Assembly: GCA_030549495.1 (NCBI GenBank)
Contig: JAUIRK010000913.1
Coordinates: 248,001-312,000, forward strand
Direction: 5' to 3'
Length of the DNA stretch: 64,000 bases
Source of the DNA: Nectonema munidae
Lineage: Eukaryota > Nematomorpha > Nectonematoida > Nectonematidae
Shown here: positions 13,673 through 24,981 of the stretch, one piece after another
Layout: each line of letters begins with the position of its first letter
Position numbering within the stretch: position 1 is the stretch's first letter
The notes under the pieces: generated by a model
What the model was told of the DNA's origin: nothing
What the model saw: only the letters and a program-made list of their open reading frames with translations
Database searches by the model: none
Position numbers and translations under genes: made by a program

Positions 13673-13998
13673 TAAGTGGTATTAACTAAAGAATAAATTG
13701 GATGATAAAACTATATAATGCTGACATAATACAGTGAATAAATTGAATTAAAATGACTGAAAAGTGAAGTCAAAAATTGGGGTCAAAATGACCCCAAAAA
13801 ACATAAAATGACTTTATCCCAAAATATCTTTGCTAAAACTATAGTTTTTTATTGTATTTCAATTGTTTTAATTTTTTATAGTTTTTAACAAAGGTTTTGA
13901 AGAATAGATAAAATATCGAACTGAAATATGCTATTTCGACTTATTGACAAAGGTGTAAAGAGTGGGGTCAATTTGAAACTCGCATGTGTATCCAAGGG

Positions 13999-15620
13999 TT
14001 ATAAAAAGGTATTTGTAGTAAGATTACTATTTGAAGAATAATAAAACATTAATTTACAAGTTAAAATTACTACAAAAATGAGACATAAATTGTAAATAAA
14101 AATTTTCGAATAGTATTTTCAAAAAAACTTAATCAAATTATAATTTTACTTTTTTTAACCTTTACTATGGTTTAAATTATTATGAATTAATTTTTATTAA
14201 AATATTGTATTTAGATGACAATTTTGTTTTTTTGGTTAATACCAATTATTATTAAAAGATTACAAAAATTAACCCCTCGAATCCATGAAAGTAGAAAAAT
14301 ATACTCGTTATTTGTTTAAAAAAGAACATAAAAATTGTAAGATTTACTATTTCAAGTATTGGAAAACTTTTTAGAAAAAGAGTGGTAAATTTGCACCAAT
14401 ACTATTAACTTTACAATACACATGTTTACCATTTTATATACAAGCGCATCTTACTACAGTTTTTCAGTGACAGATCTGTATCATAATGAAAACTAATCTC
14501 GACACTATGTTCTAATAATATAAGAGAGGAAAATAAATTCCGCCTTTTTCATGATATAAAGGCAACTTGAAAGAATAGGGGAGGAGTAGGGCCAAGAGAG
14601 AGCTTAGCGAGTCTTTTCTTTCTTGCCATAAAGTTATAGTTTCGCCAATATCGACAACGAATCTGGCAAAATCTTAGTTATAAATACTAATAATATTTTT
14701 TTTATTTATCTTTTTCATAATAAAAATTTTTCAGTGATATTTTATTCAACTTTTGCATGCTGAAATTCTAAATGGAGTGGGTGTTCGAGGGATGTAGACA
14801 TATCCTATAAGTTCCAATATTTTTTATTTTTCTATGTTATTAATTGATAAACGGGGTAATTCCTTTTCAGGAAGTGTCGTTATTGTTCAAAAGATCTCTG
14901 ATATTTCTTTTCATTTTCTCACAGTTATTGAAGGAAAAAAACTTTATAATATATTTATTTTTCTGTTTATATGTAAACATTGCTTAAGAATAATGATTTT
15001 CTTTCACTGGATTGAAACGCTACTGGACTTTATAGGGGTCTGTATCTACGGTAGCCACAGTCAGACGGAAATACTTATTTGCGGGTAAGCTGGGCCCATA
15101 ATGCGAATGAATGCTTTGAGCCCCCAAAACCTCGTATAACAGTTCCACTCATTTACTTTTTCTTTAAGGAAATTAAAAAGCATTTTTAAATCAATTTATT
15201 TATAACTTTTTAATTTATAATGCCAATTCTTTGATTTGTTCAAACTTTTAATTATATTAAAAAAATTTCAAAATGCTCCAGTTTACACGACCCCGTGCTC
15301 CGATTTTTTTTAGAAAAGAATAAGTATCACCAGGTCATGTTATTTTTGACTTCCCAGCAAAAATTAAGATAGTTAATTTGAGTTTTGTTTATTATTTTAG
15401 TTACTTAGCCATAAGTATTAATTTTATTTCAGAAAATTTTAGAAAGAATCTATTTTCCCTTTTTAGTGAAACAATTTAGAACTCTCCGTCCCTGCTAGTT
15501 TCATCAATTGTGAAATTTTCAGCCTATCTAAATTTACTTGTAGAATCTTTCTCCCACCTCCTAAACACGTCTGAAGTTAAGATTTTACAATCGAGGTCAA
15601 TTGACTAACTAGCTGTTATT
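13999..15620. other. AT-rich region with possible transposon scraps
   Basis: No gene supported. GC-richer scraps at about 14570-14650 and 15075-15140 (GCTGGGCCCATAATGCG) look like decayed transposon sequence, but no ends or coding traces can be defined. Confidence 0.3.
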
Positions 15621-15732
15621 GCTTAAAAACTTCTATTATTGTTAGCTTGCTTACTAACCGAAGTAAAATATGAAAAGACAGAAATGAATTTTTTGGCTGG
15701 CGTGATGAAAAATATCGTAAAAGATGTACCTG

Positions 15733-15859
15733 AAATCAACGCAGAAAGACTAACAAGAAGACTAGTGCCGAGGAAGAGAAAACACAAAATCATATTTGTA
15801 GTGGTAGTTGAAAAAAATAACGGTTGAAAAAACTCCTTAAACTGTGGCTGCGTCTTCAC
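15733..15859 (-). CDS. Candidate hydrophobic exon, unidentified
   Basis: On the minus strand a frame with TTTTNMILCFLFLGTSLLVS and SLSALIS ends at a good donor, TTTCAG|GTACAT. It could encode a signal anchor or membrane helix. An acceptor may lie near 15865 (ATTATTATCAG). No family is recognised and no partner exon has been found, so this may be chance. Confidence 0.25.
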
Positions 15860-16199
15860 TGCTGATAATAATTAGGTTTGTAGTGGTGAAGCGTTACTTT
15901 CAAAGTTTTTAAAAAATTCCAATCTATCGTTGCCCCACGATAAACGCGGCAGAAGGCCAGAGTAATGATAACGATAATGATGATGCTAATGTTAGTGAAT
16001 AATGGGAAGACAGGCGATGAAGTAAAAAGGCGCACATCCTCAAAATAATTATAAGGATGCTGATGAGTTTGTTCTTCAACTCTTGCTTTGAATGTACAGT
16101 ATATACACAAAGTGTCCAGGTGATAAAATATAATTATGCTATTACCAATACACGAAGAATGGATTCTCCTCACATATATTATTCATATTCATATACCTA

Positions 16200-19118
16200 A
16201 ATCCTTCTAGATATGTTGTGTGCATGCATACGTGTGTATAACGAATACACACCGAAACAAAGAAGTGAATTTTAATATTATAAATTATAATATTCATAGA
16301 TATATTCATATTCACTGGTATATGTAAATGTTTGATGTTTATACAAACTTATATAATAAAAGAACAGATTACTCACCATTGTGTATGTAGCCTTTGCCCT
16401 ACCACCACTATATAAAGGAAAATGTAAGTTGAACGATTAAAATGCCACAAGCCAAGCTAAAGTATTGAATAATTTTAAAGAAACATGGATACATACATGA
16501 CTTATCTCAAAAAGAAGAATTAAGGTGTGGCTCGTCGGTTACTCTGAATTCTTGAAGAGAATTTAATAGAGTGGAAAAGCACAAAATAGGAATATTTTCT
16601 ATTTTTTTTAATGAGAAGTATGTTATGGATCTTTTGAGCTTTCTTTCTTTTGTCACCCTATCTCTCGCTAATAAAGAAATTTAAGTATGTATTTTCGTTA
16701 TTTAAATAATTTTATGTTTTTATACAATCTAACTAGGATGCATTTACTAAGGGGAGTCAAAGGGATCTTGTATTTGTCATGAGACTTTGATGCATTGACA
16801 AACATTAGAATGGAAATTTCAAAGCTTTCTTTCTCCTTCAAAGAAAATAAAATTCTGAAACCGGAACTTTTAAGCTTGGTCTTGAGTGATAGCCAGTGTC
16901 TTTTCTATCTGCTACAACAAATATAGCTGCGGGTTAGCGTGAAAATAATCTTTCCACACTTTATTCTTCCAAAGCAAATACTGACTAACAGCTTTTTTCA
17001 TCGTTAATTGGGTCCTGGATGCTTTATATTATAACGGTTAAGCTTTAGTAAATGTCAATTTACATTAAGGTGGAAACTGTGATTACAAACTCGGTTAGTT
17101 AGAGATTTTTAAGATAGAGATGTTTAACTTTTAGAGAGGATAATAGGTTTCACAATAAAGAAAAATCTTGGAATAATAAAAAAAATAATATAAAATTAAA
17201 GTATGTTGCAATTTTTACACAGCTCCCTAGGAATTGCAAAACATATAGGTTATTGATACTAAAGTTTAAGTGTATAACGTGGTAGAAAATCATGAAATAT
17301 GAAACCATAAAAGAGAATTTTTAGGACCAACGCAGACCTACGTTAAAATGTAGAATTAAGAAAATACTCTATTAGAATCAACAGGGCAATTTGACTTCAC
17401 CTTTTTGTAGGTCAGCTGAGTGTCAGAAGAAAATACAGATTTATTTCAAACTTCTGTATCACATAACTTCATATTTTATCTCTTGCTAACATGTAATCAA
17501 AAAACTTCAAATATACACAAATCTCAAAACTTAACAAAATCTTAATTTTTAAAAAATGAATTAATTGAATGTTTTGAACTTTTAAGAAAGGGAAAATACA
17601 TTTTTTACTTTTCATTTTTTATCAAATGTTCATAAAAAAGATATATTTTTTTATTAATTTTTTAATTTTTTTTCTAAATATTTAAAAATATTGAAATAGA
17701 TTGCAGTATTTTTAATTTGTTTAAAAAATCCGCGATTCGAAATTTCTTGAGAAGATATAGTTTTATTTTACATTATTTTGGTAAATGTTACAACTTTTCT
17801 GCGTGCAACTGCATAGTATTCCAAATAGGATTCAGTATTTATCTAAATTAATATTCTTTCGATCAAAAAATAAATATTTCTAAAAATTTGCTTTAATCAA
17901 AGGTAAACTTTTGCCACAATCAAAAATTCTTGCTTCCTCATATAAGGTATAAAAATTTATTTCATAATTTCTACTTTAAGTTTTAGTCGTGTATTTAATT
18001 ATAGTTTAGCAACCTTGTGATTTATCTTTAAATTATAACTCGTCAAAAATTTCCGCAAAGCCAATGTTAGTAAAAAGAAATGATACTAATGGTGTTGATT
18101 TAGGCAAACTGTATGGGGTGCCACCCAGTGCCGGATCCAGAAATTGGCCAACTTTAAAAAATACTAGTTTTGTATAAATATAATAATTTTTGTCATATCT
18201 TTTATATAGACGTAATCCACTACCATACAAGTATTGATGCTTTAGGAAAGAGCAAAATCAGTAAGGGGAATTTGTGAAGCCATTCTTCATAGGAGGCCTA
18301 GACTCAGATGCCCCTCCGGTCCACCAGTGGTGCCAGCTACAAAGACTTCTACATGATTCGCACAAATAGTGGCATCGAACAATTCGAAACATGAAGGCTA
18401 TGGATGTGTAGATATTTATATCTTATGATTTATTATCATTGAATCCAATTTTTGGCTATAGTTCTTATCAATGCTCTAAGTTGTATTTAAACAAATATTC
18501 ACAACATTCAATGAAAAAAATAACATTAAAAGTCATCTTTTCATTTTAAGTTTTCAAGTGACTCTGAATGTATTGAATGAAACATTATGAAATATTGAAA
18601 GATTTGTGAAGTAGAAAATATTTTAAATAACTTTTCGTTTTACTTTTGAAATAATATTTTAATTTTATCTTTTTTTATTAAAAACTTTTTCTTTATTCAT
18701 GACGTTTCTTCTATAATTTTCTTATATAAAGCAGAGATCCTAAAAGAAGAGAAGAGATGTTGGAAGAGAGATTAAATAAAGCGGAGATCCTAAAAGAAGA
18801 GAAGAGATGTCGGCGGTTTGGATATCCTACGTCTTACAGAGAAATAGGGGCAACTTAATGAAAAACAAGCAATCTTAGGTTATCCTTTGTAGATAATTAG
18901 AAATGTACTTAAATTTTTTCGTATATCAGAAATATTTTAGTGTAAAAGACAGGACATTTATGTCCTTAAAATAAATAACAGTTGCGAATCAATTTACAAA
19001 CTGCATAAAAAAAAATTTTATTTTTGAAACATGTGCAAACTACTTTACTTGACGGATTAACATTTTGTTGTTTTTGTTTCTTTATACTGAATACGTTCAA
19101 AAGTTAAAATATCTTTCG
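16200..19118. other. AT-rich region, no gene; possible transposon end near 18130
   Basis: At 18126-18145 CAGTGCCGGATCCAGAAATT has the look of a hAT-type terminus, and a GC-richer patch follows at 18290-18345 (CCCCTCCGGTCCACCAGTGG). No matching inverted end is certain. Otherwise nothing is seen. Confidence 0.3.
18728..18818. repeat. 50-bp tandem duplication
   Basis: The block with GAGATCCTAAAAGAAGAGAA occurs at about 18733 and again at about 18783, with one or two differences, period 50 bp. Purine-rich; no coding role visible. Confidence 0.75.
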
Positions 19119-19445
19119 CTAACTCTTTTTCAAAAATGTTCGATTGAATTTTTGTAAACAATTTTTGATTAAAGAAACTTTGTTGCTATGTCCAGATATA
19201 GTATTGGAATTTTTGTTATTTTCTCCCTTTTCAATCGTGATTACGGGCGGACTTTTTTTAAGCGTCTCTTCAATTTCATTTATGATTCTCCTTTCATCTT
19301 GTGAAGAATCCCTTTTCTCCAAGACGGAAATGACTCTGAGCATGTTCGCAAGTTTTTTCCAACCTTGTTTCGATTTTTCTTCAGCTGCAACTTCTGGAAT
19401 GGTTTGAACTGGCGAATTCGGAATCTCCATTTTTGCTTTCTGCAC
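19119..19445 (-). CDS. Unidentified charged ORF or exon, about 100 residues
   Basis: The frame opens after a possible acceptor (TTATTGTAG at about 19449) and has ATGs at 19445 and 19430 (MEIPNSPVQTIPEVAAEEKS). The middle, GWKKLANMLRVISVLEKRDS and RRIINEIEETLKKSPPVITI, is amphipathic and probably helical; a basic end stops at 19119. Composition is less AT-biased than the surroundings, which supports real coding. No family is recognised. It lies 5.3 kb downstream of the NIM1-like stop on the same strand, so it could be a separate small gene or a 3' exon of a neighbour. Confidence 0.4.
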   Translation of the reverse strand: MQKAKMEIPNSPVQTIPEVAAEEKSKQGWKKLANMLRVISVLEKRDSSQDERRIINEIEETLKKSPPVITIEKGENNKNSNTISGHSNKVSLIKNCLQKFNRTFLKKS

Positions 19446-20094
19446 TCTACAATAATTTCAATAAATTATAAAAAATATAATAAATGTAACTGAAGAAAAC
19501 AAAATACATAAAAATTAATGCGCTGCCCATACTCAAAAATGATCAATTCATTCAAAACAAGAGAATGCTTCATTAAATTTAAAAATTGAATAACGTATAT
19601 TCATGCCAAATAAATGACTCCGAGAATAAGCAATGGCTAAATTTTTAGATCTATTTCGGGGCTTTTCATATGTATATTTGATTGATTTTTTATGCACAAT
19701 GTTATATGTTTTTAAAAATAAATGAATTGATAATGATATTTTTAGTATATTATAATCACAGCCAAATAAGCGCATCTAAAAATTGAACTTAAAATTATTA
19801 AGATTAAAAATTATCTTTACATACGAAAACAAATTAAAAGAGTAAATAGCTATGATGACTGTAGACTATTTTTTCCAAAAAAAAAATTTACTGCTCCATC
19901 CTATAAAAAAATATTTATATACAAAACTATTATTTTGTATGTAAATAGGTTAAATTAAAGTTTAATAAGCCTATGATTCAAAATCGATTGATTCCATATT
20001 CCTAAAACTCAAATAGGTTTTTTCCTGAAATCCTATTGGCATTAAATATCAATTTTGAGAACTCCCTTATTCACGTGTTATAATATTATTATAT

Positions 20095-20140
20095 TTCAGC
20101 CAGTTGTGCTACGGTCTGAAGCGTAGGTTAGATTCTCACT
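20095..20140 (+). repeat. Possible tRNA-derived SINE head (weak)
   Basis: GTTGTGCTACGGTCTG and GTAGGTTAGATTCTCAC resemble degenerate A and B boxes of a tRNA promoter about 25-30 bp apart. No tail repeat or second copy could be confirmed. Confidence 0.2.
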
Positions 20141-20479
20141 CTTAATATCTTTCTCATCTGTCCAGTTATGGAAGAAAATTCTTCCCTTGAATGCGATAGC
20201 GACAACTAAATATGCTTTCAGTTTAGTCCATCACTACTTATCTGCAGAAAAAGGAGTTGGGTAGAGATATCCTTTCCCTATAATGACTGAACAGGAGAAA
20301 ATACAAATTATTTTATCTCTTGCTAACATGTATATTGAAAACAGATTTATCAATAACCCATTAACACCCGAACCTATCTACTGATTTGGGACAAAGGGAA
20401 AACAATTATATATTTAGATCGTCTAGAATTTTTTTATTTGCTATAAAAATCAAAGATCTACAAATGGGTGATTGGCTTA

Positions 20480-20755
20480 AATATCTAATATATATTTAGA
20501 TATAAAATCCCTCCTCATTTTAGGAATTACAGTAGACGATGAAAAAAGTAAACTTGCTATTTTTAAACAGTACGATTTTTCCAAGGGTCGAACGGATATA
20601 GTCGATCAGAGAATAAGAAATTATTCCACAAATAGAAAACCAAAAAAATGGACAGTAGCCGCTTTTTCTTATCTATTAGATACGGCAAGGGTAAATGCAG
20701 GTATTATTTTTGCTTTTAATAAAGAGAAAAACCCAAGAAATGTAAATTTCTTTTA
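20480..20755 (+). pseudogene. piggyBac transposase fragment, C-terminal half
   Basis: One open frame reads LLILGITVDDEKSKLAIFK, then YDFSKGRTDIVDQRIRNYST, KKWTVAAFSYLLDTARVNAG, ending NFF and a stop at 20755. The G-x-D-x-x-D-Q-x-x-x-x-Y-S block followed by a [RK]W-x-x-A-x-F-x-x-L-L-D-x-A-x-x-N-A helix is the region of the third catalytic Asp of piggyBac transposases. The N-terminal half and C-terminal zinc domain are missing. It differs in sequence from the other piggyBac copies in the window, so it is a separate family. Confidence 0.75.
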
Positions 20756-21289
20756 AATGTTTTTGAATGGAAATGTTTTTTTGAATCTTGATTATCAAAA
20801 AGGCAAATTTTCGAATAAAGTTTTTGATTAGATATAAAAAACGATCAAATTTTAATTATAAATAAATTGTTTCAACTTTATCATCTTCGTTCATTTGTAT
20901 ATTGTTTGATTATACGAATAAAACTTTCTCAAAATGGTCAAAAACGAAACTTATTTAAATTGACCGATTCACTTTGTTTCGAGATATTGTAGTGAATGGT
21001 ATAAACGAACTGTCTTTCTCCTTCAAATAAAATGATGCGCATCAAAATATGCCTCTACACTCTACAGAGTCCTTGTTTTGTATTTAATTAATTTCGTTAA
21101 AAAAATCACCTCATTGAATTCGGTATAAAATCCCGTTTTTAGTTCTATAACATTTTCAGTTATATTTTCTTTTTATGCAATTTTGTTTTGCCTACTATTT
21201 GATCTATTTGTTCTCTGACAAAATAAATTACATATATAGCTACGTATAACTATTTAATCATGAAGTCTTTAATTTCAGTTGAAGCGTCA

Positions 21290-22380
21290 TATGTCAATCA
21301 TTTTTGACAGGTATGATTAATTTTTATAAAAAATAAACATAACTGTTGGATTCAACCTACTTGAAAATGCGTACATATGTGTAAAGCACCTGATTTGCAA
21401 ATTTGATTCACGCTTACAAGTATTTTCAAATTCTAAATCCAAAAACAATCTATAATTGGAATTGGCATTGTTGATTTGTTATAAAAATGTGTGTATTTCA
21501 TGTAAAATTTGAATGAATGTTCTTGTAGTAAGATTTTAGATGTAAACCGCAAATTTTGTTTTTGGGAACAATTTTTAGAAGTGAACCACAATTTTATTTT
21601 ACACTTATAGGTAATTTTGAATCCAAATGCAAAAACAATCTATAAATAAAATTGTCATTGTTGATTTGATATGAAAATGCGTTTATTTCATGTAAAATTT
21701 GAATGAATGTTCTCGAAAACAGATTTTAGAAATAAACCGCAAATTTGTTTCACATTGATTAGCATTTTCAAATTCTAAATGCAAAAAGAAATTATAAATG
21801 AAATTGCGATTGTTAATTTGTTATAATAATGTGTATATTCCATGTAAAATTTGAATAAATGTTTTCAGAGACAGATTTTAGAAGTAAACCGCAGGTTTGT
21901 TACACACTAATGGGTGTTTTCAATTTCTAAATTCCAAAAATAAGTCCAAAAATGAATTCATCATGCCCGATTTGATATAAAAAAATATATTTCATGTAAA
22001 ATTTGAAGGTATATTTTATTAGATATATTTCTCATCCTTCAAAATTTTGATTGATATTTCAAAAAAAGTAACATGATTTTGAAAAAATTTAAACTATAAA
22101 GTGTTATGTGTTCAAAACTGTATATATTTATAAATTTTCAAACGAGTATATAATATAGAACCAAAGTTATAAGCTTAACTAAAGATACTGTCAGAATTTT
22201 GCTGAAAAAGTTTAACCTTTGATTTTGATTGACAGATTTAGGCATGAAAATGTCATTCAACTGCCATGAAAATGGTATTAAAAGATGCAGCTATCAATTT
22301 TAGGAAATGTCACGAAGTATGGTAGCAAAAGATGTAGCCAATTTTGTACAAGAGAAGTTTTAGTTGAGTCACTGATAGGG
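21290..22380 (+). mobile_element. Satellite-bearing repeat, copy A (short form)
   Basis: A first block (21290-21410, TTTTTGACAGGTATGATTAA ... CTTGAAAATGCG) is followed by about four units of 150-190 bp sharing CATGTAAAATTTGAATGAAT, then a unique tail (22040-22380, with CAACTGCCATGAAAATGGTA) ending ACTGATAGGG before TTAA at 22381. The whole is matched in inverted orientation at 36091-37640 (copy B). No coding capacity is seen. The GGGTTAA end suggests a non-autonomous piggyBac-like element; the left end is not found. Confidence 0.7.
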
Positions 22381-24725
22381 TTAAGGTTCACATAGAAATC
22401 TATCCATTTTTTATTCTGATAAAATATATATTTTATAAAAAAATAGATTCCCTTGAAATAATGTGTTCTAAGGGGCATTAAGTTGAAAAAGCTTGGGAAA
22501 ATTAGCGTATACGAACAAATATATACCAAAGCTTGTAACAAAAACGTATGGGTTTTATTTATATAAATTGTTTGCAGTTATGTAGATCGAAGTATGGTAC
22601 AATAAACACCTCAATGCTGATTTAATTGTAAAAAATCCAACTTTGTATCAACGTTTTGCTTTTAGCATTTAATCTTCTAAATTTAACTGTGAGTTATCAA
22701 CTAAATGGAAAAAAAATTTATTCAATGATATTTCCTTCTTCAAAGAACTTGAGTAACTCTAACGTCTACTTTAGTGCTTGAAAAGTTTTCTTCTTTTAGA
22801 AGAGATTCAGAGACAGAGTTAATAATTGAGATATTCAGAAAATATCAAAAATATCCTCATTTTCTTCGTGAAGCAAAATATAAATATCAATACGACGCGT
22901 TTGACACTTTCATCTTCGAGACAGTTTTTCAATTGCTGTAGAAGGATGCTTGAAACTCATCATGAAAACACAAACAAATAATTTTTAAGATAATGATTAG
23001 GGAAGCAAAAATAATAAAAGTTTGCATGGCTCAAAGAGTTTCATTCAATGTAAAATAATACACTGTGTTTTCATTTAATTTCACCATAAAGACTGTATAA
23101 TATGGCGAACTCTCAGTTCTGCAAAATTTTACCAACAAATGTTCACGATAGATTGCCGAGATAAAAAAGAGAGCGAATTTGATATTGTCCGATAAAATAT
23201 GACAGTGCGTGTTGATATCTATCTAAAAGCGATGTTTAATACAATATTATAGTATATCAATGAATAAAGAAACGGCTTTGGGAAATCTTACATTCGGTTC
23301 TAGAACAATTGTTTCCTAGGATAATTGGCCCTCGCACAGCCCGATATATTTATATAAAAATGTGATCATTTTAACTATTTAAAAATTATTGAAAAATCAT
23401 TTAACTATTAATAAAAAATATGAAAAAACATTTAAAAATAAAAAAAAATTTTAACTATAAATTTCAATTTTGAGCCAAACATTTTATTCATAATTAATCA
23501 TATCACAAATATTAACTCTAAGATGAATCACATCAGAAACACTAACTTGAAATTAAGCATATTTTTTAAATGATCAAATTCATTAAATATATCTGGAGCA
23601 GTTGTCGGGGCTGCAATTATAGCAGGGGCAACCTAGAGTTAATTATCCAAGAGGCAATTCTCTCGTTACGGGTACAATATACACAGGTGTTGATGTAAAA
23701 ATATAAATGAATGATTAGAACGAGACTTTATCTTCATTGGTGAAACTCTTGGCATTATAACGGAAGGTTAACATGTTCATTTTATAAGATAAAGAGATAA
23801 GATTTAACAAAGAAACGTATATCACATTTTAAGAATATCATATATTTTTTCTCGCGTTTTTATATTTCTATTGAAATAATATTTTGGTATTGGTCCACAT
23901 GCGCATCTACATTCTAATTATGTCTTCTAAGGAAGCTTCAGAAAAGTAAATAAAATGTATAACTGAAAACTTAAGTTTGATTGAGACACAATATTTAGAT
24001 TAAGCATACAAAAATATTAAAGAAATTTTGTAGAAAAAAATAGGGGAACTTAGTGTCAAAAACTCGTTCTCACAAAACTAGGTCTCTCACTTGTTTTTAT
24101 AACTTGCGGAAACTAAGCGGTTTGTCTTTAACTATTCAATTTACATACCGAGGCTTAAGACCCAAATTTCTGAGACCGAATTTTCCATTCCACGTTTTCT
24201 TGTCACCTTTTCAAACATAAGAATGAAAAGTGAACCAATCGTTTATATCCCCACGAAGTTATAAATAACAATAACTGTTTGAATAAACTATCAAGAAATT
24301 AACTAAGTTGTAATTCCATGTGTTGCATTGTCGTCGAAGCGAAGAGGTTAACTTAAAGTGAAATGGTTTCAAATTCAAGTAAAATTTTTTCAAAAGCAAG
24401 TGAAATGTTTTCAAATTCAAATTTTAAAATAATAATAAACACTTCAAATCCAAATTTTAATTATAAAATAATATAGAAATAAATAACTATCTAATACAAA
24501 AAAACTGACGAATAAAATAACGAGAGTTTTCACTAAACTAGCGCTTTGGTTACTAGCTATCACGAAACTACCCATTTTAAGACACTAGCTCTTTTGTCGC
24601 TAGTTAGAAAGTTGTAGACGTCTAACACAATCTGATTTGCATCACCCTTCCCAAATTCAAACGTATATGTTTTTGGAATGATGGAGATTGCTTTGCGCTT
24701 AACGCTATAAAACCTTTGTTGCGTT
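22381..24725. other. AT-rich region downstream of the NIM1-like stop
   Basis: The part just below 24726 is the presumed 3' UTR of the NIM1-like gene. No other gene, RNA or clear repeat is seen. Confidence 0.35.
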
Positions 24726-24981
24726 TCAATAAAGAGAGGAAAGATACTTGTGCAGTGCAATTCTATAAGTTCCGATAATGCTGTTCCTAGAGACCCTTCT
24801 GAGAGCTTCCTTTATGTGCAGATTTGTGATTCCAATTTCTTCCAGCTCTTTTTTAACTTCCTTCAAATCATCATCATTTTCATCAAAATTTTCAGGAGGA
24901 TTTATTTTGAAGGCAGGAATAGCTAGCGGAAATTTTTCGCCTTTTAACCAAGCGTTTTCTCGAATCTTGTCCAGAGTTATC
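24726..24981 (-). CDS. NIM1K-like: NIM1-like kinase exon 5: end of kinase domain and C-terminal tail
   Basis: The exon starts after ATTATACAG and reads [14 protein letters not shown] (end of the kinase domain), a Pro/Asp-rich linker, then [18 protein letters not shown] and [17 protein letters not shown]. It ends at TGA 24728-24726. The LGIT and GTYRI blocks are the NIM1 signature tail. The basic extreme C-terminus of vertebrate NIM1 is not seen; no splice donor precedes the stop. Confidence 0.9.

Larger units (their letters stand above)
11334..13998 (-). mobile_element. piggyBac-type DNA transposon, degraded copy with both ends
   Basis: Terminal inverted repeats: CCCTCAGATACACAT at 11334 and its complement ATGTGTATCCAAGGG ending at 13998; flanks ATAT and TTAT stand where TTAA is expected. 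Just inside each end is a palindrome, GGGGTCATTTTGACCCC at about 11375 and GGGGTCAAAATGACCCC at about 13781. Minus-strand coding traces are, in order, an acidic N-terminus (about 13090-12955), TVDEQFLSYRGRCWFRQYIP with the first catalytic Asp (about 12410-12200), the WHFFNILNVGVLNAYLLY region (about 11850) and a Cys-rich C-terminus CHNCSKLICKNHTF (about 11560-11490). The frame changes several times, so it is inactive. A separate inverted repeat (13211-13305 against 13580-13672) sits near its 5' end. Confidence 0.85.

Noticed and set aside
15639-15827. Plus-strand ORF of 62 codons with a basic end
   Set aside because: It overlaps the minus-strand hydrophobic frame and lacks splice sites or a recognisable domain; probably chance.
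15856-16173. 105-codon minus-strand ORF with an Ile-rich hydrophobic run
   Set aside because: The hydrophobic run comes from a simple ATT/ATC-type repeat (GATAATGATGATG); no splice sites or homology visible.
20095-20140. A functional tRNA gene
   Set aside because: Only weak A/B-box-like words; no cloverleaf could be drawn and no acceptor stem pairs.
24560-24760. Alternative C-terminus of the kinase in another frame (QQRFYSVKRKAISIIPK)
   Set aside because: Basic like the vertebrate tail, but in a different frame from exon 5 and with no splice donor that would reach it; treated as 3' UTR.
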